A DNA stretch of 64,000 bases from Lycorma delicatula. Lineage: Eukaryota > Arthropoda > Insecta > Hemiptera > Fulgoridae. The stretch lies in assembly GCF_047948215.1 (NCBI RefSeq), contig NC_134455.1, positions 72,937,689 to 73,001,688 on the forward strand, given 5' to 3'. The notes under the pieces were generated by a model. It worked only from the letters and a program-made list of their open reading frames with translations. It did no database searches and was not told the origin of the DNA. Position 1 is the first letter of the stretch. Each line of letters opens with the position of its first letter. Position numbers and translations under genes: made by a program. Of the stretch, positions 41,101-52,691 are shown piece after piece.

Positions 41101-44100
41101 AACACTAAGATAACAGTAGAAAAGCTAAACAATTCACTTACATACAGTTCACTTTCTGCACTATTATTACTTTTACTGTTTACAAAAGAACTACTCTACA
41201 CTTTATGAATGAATAGAATACTGTCACTTTCACTCCTAATTACAAATTACTCACTGAACAGCTTATTGTTTTTAACCACTGTCCAAAATGGAATACTCGT
41301 AACACACTCTCACTCTTTATCAAACACTTACTCTTACTCAACTGCTGCACTGAACTCGAGCTAGCAAAACTACTGACTATGTTCACTGGTCCTCAGCCAT
41401 ATTTATACCTCCTGGTCTGCAGAGCTGTATGCAATAATTTTTACTGTTCACACCTTCTACACTTTTCTATAAATCCTGTTTACAGTTCAGTAATCCTTCT
41501 TGTCAAACAGGAGCTTTTGGAGGTGACATTGTCTATATTACAAAGAACAAATTCTTAAACGGATCCGTTATTCTGAATAAAAAATCCTTCTTGGTTCCTT
41601 CTAGATTCCTCTTTCTTTATTCTTTCTTCTTAATTGTAAAAAATTTGTTACACTGGCTCCATTACAATATTTCACATTAACATAAGTATTTACCTTTAAC
41701 ATTAGACATAATATTTAACTTCAAATTATATTGAATGGTAGATCTAAATTTATTCACTTTTCCACTATAATTCTACTGCTGCTCCAGCAGGAAATTATAT
41801 TGATCAGTTAAAATTTTGAGTATCAAGGTTTTAGCAAATTTTAATGATTCCAAGACCCATTTAGCCCAAAACGAAAAAAAAATTATAGAAATTTCTAAAA
41901 TATGAATGTATGTACATAAATGTGTTGATTGTATTTTTATTAATGATATCTTCAGACTGTCTCAATATAATTTTTTCAAAAATGGTCAAAAAATGTCTAC
42001 ATTTGGTGCACTTATGGCATTACATTTTGGTTAAAATTAAGAAAGGGAAAGGAGTATTTCAGATTTTTAACCTTTTTATGTAGTGTACATAGAAAATTAA
42101 GCTCTTGTTCAATGACAGTACTAATTAAGTTTTATCTTTAAAATTCCAAAGTTTAAGTCAATAGATACAGGGATGAGAATAATACATTATTTCTAAACAG
42201 TTTTTGCCTAATATCTTGAAAATCCAATGACCAAAATACTTAAAAATTTATTCAAATATTTGGCTACATATATATATATATATATATATATAATATAACT
42301 GTTTTAGCCTGATTTTCAATACTACTGGACAAGATACCATACCCCTTGTCAAGTAGTGATATCAGATACTCATATCAACTAGTCCCACGACAATTTCAGT
42401 GAATTAATGTGATGCGTTAATATTTTATTTGATCGTTAATCATTTTGCAGTATTGTGACGTAAACTGAAACTAGTTTGCATTACTGATGGTATTTTACCT
42501 ATTCCTCCTCTAGGAATCATGAGACCTTGCCGTTGGTGAGGGGGCTTGAGTGCTCAGGGATACAGAGTAGCTGAACCGAAGGTGCAGCCATATTGGAGAG
42601 GTATCTGTTGAGAGCCAGACTAAGGAATGATTCCTGAAAGAGGGCAGCAGCTCTTTCAGTAGTTGTTAGGGGCGTGAGTCACAATGACTTAAACGGCCAT
42701 ATCAACATCACTCAGTCCTCTGAGTACTACGCAGCTGAAAGCAATGGAAAACTACAGCTGTTTTTTTTTCCAAGAAAATGTGGCTCTCTGCATTTTCACT
42801 TAACAATAATGGATGCGCCTTCCTTGGTAAAATATTCCGGAGGTAAAATAGTCCCTCGTTCGGATCTCCGGGTGAGGACTACTAAGGAAGGGATCACCAG
42901 AAAAGTAAAAAATAACATTCTACGAGTCGGAGCATGGAATGTTAGAAGCTTAAAAAAGGTTGGTAGGGTAGAAAATTTAAAAAGGGAAATGGATAGAGTA
43001 AAGGTGGATATAGTAGGAATTAGTGAGGTTCGATGGGAAGAGGAAGGCGACTTTTGGGCAGGTGACTTTAGAGGTATTAACTCAGCGTCAAATAATGGGC
43101 AGGCAGGAGTAGGTTTCGTGATGAACAAGAAGATAGGGAGGAGAGTGGAGTATTTCAAGACGCATAGAGATAGAATCATTGTAATAAGGATAAAATATAA
43201 ATAGAAAATTAAATATAAATTAAAAATATAAAAATATAAATTAAAATTTATATAAATATAAAGGATAAAACCTAAACCGACAACGATTGTTAACATCTAT
43301 ATGCCTACAAGTGTCCATGATGATGATGAGGTAGAGTGTGTATCAATGTGGTAGATTGATGAAGCAATTAAACACGTAAAAGGAGATGAAAATTTAATAA
43401 TAGTTGGAGATTGGAATGCAAGCATTGGAAAAGGCAAGGAAGGAAATATAGTGGGTGAATACAGGCTGGGCAAAAGGAATGAAGAGGGGACCGACTTATA
43501 GAGTTTTGCACAGAGTATAATTTAGTAATTGCGAACACCCAATTTAAAAATCGTAATAGAAGAATATACACTTGGAAAAAGCCAGACGATACTGCAAGGT
43601 ATCAGATAGATTACATCATGGTTAAGCAAAGATTTAGAAATCAACTCGTTGACTGCAAAACTTACCCTGGAGCAGACATTGATAGCGACCATAATTTGGT
43701 GATAATGAAATGTAGATTGGGGTTTAAAAATCTGAAGAAAAGGCGTCAGATGAATCGGTGGAATTTAGAGAAGCTTGAGGAAGAGGAGGTAAAGAAGATT
43801 TTTGAGGGGGACATCGCAAGAGGTCAGAGTAAAAAAGATAAGGTAGAAAATGTAGAAGAAGAATGGGAGAATGTTAAAAAGGAAATTATTAAATTAGCAG
43901 AAGCGAGCTTAGGCGGAACAAAGAGAACTGGTAGAAAACCTTGGGTTTCAGATGATATATTGCAGCTGATGGATGAACATAGAAAATATAAGAATGCTAG
44001 TGTGAAGAAAGTAAAAGGAACTACCGACAATTAAGAAATGCTATCAACAGGAAGTGCAAACTAGCGAAAGAAGAGTTGATTAAAGAAAAGTGTTCAGAAG

Positions 44101-46366
44101 TGGAAAGAGAAATGAACATTGGTAAAATAAATGGAGCATACAGGAAAGTTAAGGAAAATTTTGGGGTACATAAATTAAAATCTAATAATGTGTTAAACAA
44201 ATGTGGTACACCAATATGTAATACAAAAGGTAAAGTCGATAGATGGGTGGAATATATTGAAGAGTTATACGGAGGAAATTAATTAGAAAATGGTGTTATA
44301 GAGGAAGAAGAGGAAGTTGAGGAGGATGAAATGGGAGAAACAATACTGAGATCTGAATTTAAGAGAGCATTAAAAGATTTAAATGGCAGAAAGGCTTCTG
44401 GAATAGACGGAATACCTGTAGAATTACTGCGCAGTGCAGGTGAGGAAGTGATTGATAGATTATACAAACTGGTGTGTAATATTTATGAAAAAGGGGAATT
44501 TCCGTCAGACTTCAAAAAATGTGTTATAGTAATGATACCAAAGAAAGCAGGGGCAGATAAATGTGAAGAATACAGAACAATTAGTTTAACTAGTCATGCA
44601 TCAAAAATCTTAACTAGAATTCTACACAGAAGAATTGAGAGGAGAGTGGAAGAAGTGTTAGGAGAAGACCAATTTTGTTTCAGGATAAGTATAGGGACAA
44701 GGGAAGCAATTTTAGGCCTCAGATTAATAGTAGAAGGAAGATTAAAGAAAAACAAACCAACATACTTGGCATTTATAGACCTAGAAAAGGCATTCGATAA
44801 CGTAGACTGGAATAAAATATTCAGCATTTTAAAAAAATTAGGGTTCAAATACAGAGATAGAAGAACAATTGCTAACATGTACAGGAACCAAACAGCAACA
44901 GTAATAATTGAAGAACATAAGAAAGAAGCCGTAATAAGAAAGGGAGTCCGACAAGGATGTTCCCTATCGCCGTTCCTTTTTAATCTTTATATGGAACTAG
45001 CAGTTAATGATGTTAAAGAACAATTTAGATTCAAAGTAACAGTACAAGGTGAAAAGATAAAGATGCTACAATTTGCTGATGATATAGTAATTCTAGCCGA
45101 GACTAAAAAGGATTTAGAAGAAACAATGAACGGCATAGATGAAGTCCTACGCAAGAACTATCGCATGAAAATAAACAAGAACGAAACAAAAGTAATGAAA
45201 TGTAGTAGAAATAACAAAGATGGACCACTGAATGTGAAAATAGGAGGAGAAAAGATTATGGAGGTAGAAGAATTTTGTTATTTGGGAAGTAGAATTACTA
45301 AAGATGGACAAAGCAGGAGCGATATAAAATGCCGAATAGCACAAGCTAAACGAGCCTTCAGTAAGAAATATAATTTGTTTACATCAAAAATTAATTTAAA
45401 TGTCAGGAAAAGATTTTTGAAAGTGTATATTTGGAGTGTCGCTTTATATGGAAGTGAAACTTGGACGATCAGAATATCTGAGAAGAAAAGATTAGAAGCT
45501 TTTGAAATGTGGTGCTATAGGAGAATGTTAAAAATCCAATGGGTGGATAAAGTGACAAATGAAGAGGTATTGCGGCAAATAGATGAAGAAAGAAGCATAT
45601 TTGGAAAAATATAGTTAAAAGAAGAGACAGACTTATAGGCCACGAACTAAGGCATCCTGGAATAGTCGCTTTAATTTTGGAAGGACAGGTAGAAGGGAAA
45701 AATTGTGTAGGCAGGCCACGTTTGGAATATGTAAAACAAATTGTTGGGGATGTAGGATGTAGAGGCTATACTGAAATGAAATGACTAGCACTAGATAGGG
45801 AATCTTGGAGAGCTGCATCAAACCAGTCAAATGACTGAAGACAAAAAAAAAAATTTTACCTATTACCAATACTTCATTTTTCACAACAGTGAAATTTTGG
45901 GGCTACCCTTTCTGATCATTATCCTTTGCACCAGCTTTCATTGCTTTTTAAACATACAGGTTGAAGTCTGATCAACAACCATTGCATTGCATTGTTCATT
46001 GTGTACATTTAAACAGCAATTCAATTCATTAAAACATATAGTGCAGTATAACATAGTCTTGATTGTCAGATGAACCACTGAAATAATGACTATTATTCAA
46101 GCTGTAGACACCTTGCAAATAGTTATTAGCAATGCTGTTTAAATATCATAAAACTTATATTCACTATGTTTTTTATTGTATTTTACTACAGCCTTAGTAA
46201 TATACTACTTCATAATACAGAAACTTTGTTAAAGTATACACAAAAGTCTATTAATGTGTATATTCACTCTTGTAACAACAATTCTTTTAAACTAAGTTTT
46301 TACTTTTTTTAATCAACCTTACTGTCAATATTTTATTAAAACTTAATTAACATTAATTAAGTTAAG

Positions 46367-46463
<97 letters not shown>

Positions 46464-49400
46464 ATTCACATACATTTTATAATGATTTACAAGGAAATTA
46501 TAATTATAATTAGGATTATTCAGGAAATTCAAGTTGTTGTTTCAATTACCATGAATGTACTGTAATGTTTTATGATTCTGATTTTTTTTTATTATAAAGT
46601 TAATATTTTGATATTTCAAACTTTAGATCAGAGGTTGACTTATTAACCTATTAAGTTAATAATAATATTATTTATGTTTTTATAGTACTGTATGGTTAAT
46701 TCAGTTTTTTTTGACAGTGTCAGTCTCATCAAAGATTGTGACATTTTTTAAAGACATTACTCGCACTGAGATGATGAAACCTCTAAGATTGGTAGTAATA
46801 TATTTCTTCTTCTATCACTGTGCTTCATTGTCAGGATTTAGGCCTTACATGGTGGGAGTATTCAGCAATTTTAATTTACCTGTCGGTGCTCATATAATGA
46901 CTGTAAGTATTAATCAACTATTTTTTACTGGTTTTACATCTTAATGTGTAGCAATAAGTACAAAATTTCTAAGTACCACGATTGCAGTGATCTTTTTGAA
47001 TATATATTTTTGTATTGTTTAGTTTACTTACTTAATGCTATACATGCATCATATATTGAACATTGATTTTTGGAGAATTATGTTTCTGCATGGAAAAAAT
47101 GTTAAGTAAACCAAATTAATATTTTGTTATTTAAAAATATAAACCTTTATAATGATATAAAAAATTTTCATTAAACCATTATTAATAATTAACTTCAAAA
47201 TGTGTCAAGTCACTAAAAATCTTCTCATAGAAACATACTTTCAAAATCAGACATTTTCATTCGTAACATTTCAAACCACCCAACTTTCATGCTCTGCTTT
47301 GAGATATATGAATCACAAAATACTTAACACACCTGTAATATTGAGTCCACATGGAAGAACTCAACACTCTAAAATACCTAGCATATATAAATATATACAG
47401 CTGCACAACCACTGAAAAACTCCAACAAAATAAAAAAAAACAAAAATAATCACATTAACATACATACTCAAGATAAATAACTCATAAATTAAAAGAATCT
47501 GAATACATTCTCACCTTCAGAACAAAAAATAAAACAAAGCCAATCAATTTATATCACAGAACACAATTACCAAACTAATACAATGCCCCAGAAATATAAC
47601 TTGTTCTGATAACACAGATTTCTACACTGATCAAAGAGAATAAAGCTTTAAATAGAGATGCAATGTACATTTAAACACATCTTATACATACTTGAACATT
47701 ATGAAATATATAAACAAACATAGACTCCTGATACACTAAATGAAAAAATAACAATTCAAATCGCACATACTTTTTGACCACTTCCTTAATAAGAGTCTGC
47801 AAATTCAAAGTCATAAGCTAGTTCCAGTATGAAAATAGCAGCACCAGTCTCTGAGAATGGTTAGAAAATGGCTGAAAACATTTAGAAGTAAATATTCTTA
47901 CTAATGTTTTATTGTACTACTTGGTTTGGCTTGTTGTTAACAAAAGTTTAGACATCAGATTAAAATAAAGTCATCCTGTTCTATTAAAATTAATTTTTTA
48001 TTCCTTGCAAACAAAATGAAGTTTAATGGATTTAGAAATAGTAAAATGTACTTCCACTAAACTTCTGAAAATCATTAACAGTATTAAGTAGCTGCAAACC
48101 TCATAAATGAAGTTCATTAGTTGTTAAAATAAAACATTATAGTCTTACCTGTCAAAAAATTAAAAATAATGCATAAATTAACAATAACTTGTAAAAAAAT
48201 TAAAAATTATTTTTTTTTAATAACAAATAATTTTTAGCAATGTCTGTTTTTATGCATTTTGTTGTATACAGACAGCTAACAAATGAAGGGACGACGTATC
48301 TTCCAGGATAAGAAGATCCCCTCTACCAACTGCCAACAGCTTCTTTGAAGGTGGATAAGCGGGTAGAGGTTAGGGCACTCTATTGTCCTTGGGGCAGAAA
48401 ATGGCCCCAAAAGGTAGAAGAGCTAAAACTGATCAACAAAATTAGGATGCAGAAGGCAATGGGAAACCACTGCATTAAAGAACCTGAAGGATACTCCTTT
48501 GAGTCACATAGCATGTCTCTGTTCAATATCACATTTGGAGCTAGCTACATGGACCACCAACCTCTGTTAGGAGAAGGCCCTTAAAAGAAGAATTTTTTAG
48601 CAGTTTTATACTTTTTTTCTCTGTATAAAACCTGTAAATTTTAGTATAATTAAAAAGCAACCAAATCATTATTTTTATTTTCATCACTCTGGTACCATTG
48701 GTACTAATTATTTCAAATTAAAAAATTTTGTTTGTATAATGAGTAAACATAAGAAGTTGTATTTTTGTTCTCTGTAATAGTTTGTCCCATTTATCTTCAA
48801 CAGTCTCATTTGTTTTAAAGATAAGAGTTAACTAAAATGTAGCATGTAGTTGTTAACATTAAATATTATAACATTAACATATTAAATATTAAATTATAAC
48901 ATTAAATATTATAACAGTAAAAGTAAGAAAGGTTTTCTCCTAGATCTAAAAAAAGCTATCCCTACCATAAAGTTGTGTATGAAAATAATTAATACTTAAC
49001 TTTACATTTCAAACTGAAAGTACAGATTCAAACCTTGGTCAGGCTTTGGATTTTTTACTTTTTACAAATTTCCAATTGCATTTTCCCACACTACATAATC
49101 CTTCAGGCTTCTTATATTAAATTATTTTTTAAAAATACAGTACTTTTACAAGTTACAGCACAGAAAGATTTTAATTATGCATTACCAATAAATTAAATTG
49201 TATTATAAAATTAACATTTTATTTGTCTGGTACTAAATATTTTGATAAGGTGACAATATTAAAGTACTAAATATTTTCATACCCATTACATACATATAAT
49301 TTTCTAAGATATCATAAAATCTGACATTATATCTGACTACATATTCTGATGAGATGAAATGTACTCGTAATTCCATAATTAGATCAGTCATTTCATATTG

Positions 49401-52400
49401 TCAATAAGATGTGATAAAAAAGCAATGTAACTCTTGAGCAAGTTTTTATGATTTATTTTCATTTAATAATGAATGAAGTTCAGAAAGTTCAGAAAAGAAA
49501 CAGGTTTTTAAGTCCTTAAGAAGTTCTGAGAAATAGGCATTTAAAATACACAATGAACTTCAATAAAGTGAAATGAGAGATAATTTTAGTTAGATAATTT
49601 GAATTACAATGAATGCTTGCTTTAAGTTTAAATCGAATATATAATCTTACTGCTATTTAATTTAATAAGTTTATTGTTTATTTTTATAGGTTATAGGTGC
49701 AGTTTTACAAATAACAGGAGGCTTTGGATGTATGATCCTCGTAAGTCGTACAGGAAAGCGATTACTGTCTTTAATTTCAATGGCATGTTGTACAGCTGCT
49801 TGCATTTTTCTTGGAATTTATAGTTATCAATTGCAACATCCTTACATCATTCAACCGTGGATTCCCTTCACTTTATTTTGTTGTTTATTTTTCTTTACAA
49901 ATCTTGGAATTAGTCCAATATCATGGTCATTATTGTCTGAAGTCTTCCCATCTAGGTAAGAATAAAAATTAATACTCTTAATTTCAAACATTTTTTTCTA
50001 ATAGTAGTGCTATTTAATATTTATCATATGAATACAAATTTTAATAATTTAATATAGCACTTGATATATGTGTTACAAATTATATTCACTGGATGCTAGT
50101 GCAGTTAATTTCTGGCAGAAAGTTTTTTTAAAGGAATTTGTTTCAAAATATGTGGCCATTATTATTTTGCTAAACTTCATCTTATCACATTGTGGACCAG
50201 GTTTAAATGACCTTCATTTATCCTATTTCCTGGACATTTAAACCAGGATCTTTAAATTTATGCATGCATTTAGAAAAAAATGATATCTTCACTCACCACT
50301 GTCCAAATTCCACAAAACTTGCTGAAAATCATGAGGGAAGGTTCTATTATTGCTTCAAAGTGTGGTATCTCTGAAAGCAGCTTCCTTTATGAAGTAGTAG
50401 CTGGCAAAACTTACACATGTACCTTGTTTCTTTTCTAAGTTTTTTTACAGCACCCTCTACATGCTCTTGTAGGATATTTTTTCCTTCTGGAAGTAACAAT
50501 AACATCAAGAGCATGTTTCTTCATGTCACCACTCAGTCTATATGGGGGGGGGGGGGGTGTCACTACATCGAGTACATTTGGTTGATTGGGAAGACCTGAA
50601 TGAACACTGTCAGTGTCTGAATTGGAGTCAGAATCTTGAGAGGTTTCCTTTACTAATGGTGACTAATTTTTTGCGACAGCCAAAAGAAAGTTCTTTTATG
50701 TAATTTTTTTTGGGGGGTTCAAACAACTGCATATTCTGAATAAATTGAAAAGACCACAATTTATTAGGAAGAGAGCCACCTTCTTGTACTGTTTTCTTGT
50801 CTTTCTCATAACTGAGTAATATGACAAGTACTGATCTCCACGATCTAAACCTTTCATATGCCTGTTGTATTCTAAAATGCATACAGGCTTAGATATTTCA
50901 TTTCCTGTTTTTCTGTCATTTTACCAGTTGTTTACTATTGACTACCATTGATTGCTGAAATTACTCTGATCTCTCTTTTATCTTTTCACCCAACAAGTAG
51001 CACATCACCCTTACAAACAAATGTGGATTCCCCTTTTTCTAATTTAGCTTTCAAAGTGCATGATAAACCTCTATTAGCCCTTATTGTTCCACAAACTCTG
51101 GTTTTATTTTCTAATAACCTTTCAGCAATTGAAACACTATTGTAATAGTTATCTTGGTATACATGATACCATAAACCAAGATTGCAATCAAGGACAGAAA
51201 GAATAGTTCTTCCAGTCTTTTACCCTCCCTGTGTACAGTTCCATGTTACAAACATAAACTGTATCACTTTCACAAACCATTCTGACTAATAACCCATATT
51301 TTATAATTTTAGCAGGACTTTTTGTTTGAAATCATAGCCAGGGAATCATTCCTTCATCTAAAGACAAATGTTGCTTGGGTTTATAAACAGTTTTGAATTT
51401 ATCCAGAAGATATGAAATAAGAGGTATACTTTTGTACAACCTGTCTGTGGTATTTCCTGCTTGTTCATTGTCACTAAAATGCCAAAACTGCCAAATTTGT
51501 TTGAATCTACCTCTGCAGAAAAAATTGGTGTTTCAATATAAGAGTCAGTGGCCCAGTAGTCTCTAATGTGATCTTTTTGTACTTGTTCTATTACCAAAAG
51601 AAAGTCCAAGAATGTTTTCATTTTATTTACAGTCACATCTTTCCATTTGAGAGTTTTAGTTGACTGTCTATATACTCCTGTCATTTGTTGGTGGTACCTG
51701 TTTGTTTCATTACTCATTGTAACAAAAAGATCTTCCCCAAAAATTAATTCTATAATATTATTTATATTTTCATTACTAGTAGATAGTTCCCTAACACCAG
51801 GAATACCCTCAAATGGTTCTAAATTCGGTATATTGTTTAAAACTTTCCATGGGTTACCTAAATTTGAGTCATCACTCGAATTGGTTGATTCCAAATCTGA
51901 ACTAATATTCAATGGCACTGCCCTTTTACGAGTACTTTGCTGTTGTATAACACTTCCATTATCACTAGAATCCACCTTCACTAGGAAAATCAGACAGTAT
52001 ATCATAAAGTAATTTATTTAATTTATTATCTTTTCCATCTCATTATGATTTAAATCCATCAGCTTGTGCGACACCATTTTTAGACTGGCTGTACATCCCC
52101 TCTTACACAGCAGATATGAATGTTCTCCTCAAGGTCAGTATGAATGGGCATTCATTAACGAAACACATGTGTACATGTTCAGAGATTCAGTCAAGGCTAC
52201 AAACCTTTAGAACTAATAAAAGTTCACAAATAAAATAAGAGATGGCATGAGAGTTACCAGTGTACAAAACCCGGTGATCTCATGAATGGTCTTTTGACAA
52301 AATGAGACAAATCATGAGAATTCTTGTGACTGGTCCACAATGTGTTAAATTAATGTTATTGAAACAAATAAGTGAAATTAAATTAAATTTATCAAATGGT

Positions 52401-52637
52401 CCTACCATTTACATACTGATAACAAAAGTAAATATATTTTGGTTGTAGAATAGCAAAAGTTTGGTTGAAGAAGCATAGTAGTAAAAAGATAACAGAGGTA
52501 AAACTCTCAAATAATAGACTAAAAGCCTTAGAAAAGTTCAGAATAGAAATAATTAAAAATATATTTAGCAGTAATTATGTAAGCATTTGATTTAATTTAA
52601 ATCTGTTGTATGTGTTTTCGTGAATTTGTTTGCACAA

Positions 52638-52691
<54 letters not shown>

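Larger units (their letters stand above)
42504..45852 (+). mobile_element. full-length RTE-like non-LTR retrotransposon with target duplication
   Basis: A 12-bp duplication, ATTTTACCTATT, brackets the insertion (42492-42503 and 45853-45864), giving a 3,349-bp element that ends in a short A-run. The 5' UTR (42504-42800), starting around AATCATGAGACCTTGCCGTT, is typical of this insect family. A single ORF follows with endonuclease then reverse transcriptase, the RTE layout. The copy is recent enough to keep both ends. It is inactivated by a 75-bp insertion (43196-43270), in-frame stops and frameshifts. A second copy of the same family lies at 63687-64000. Confidence 0.9.
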
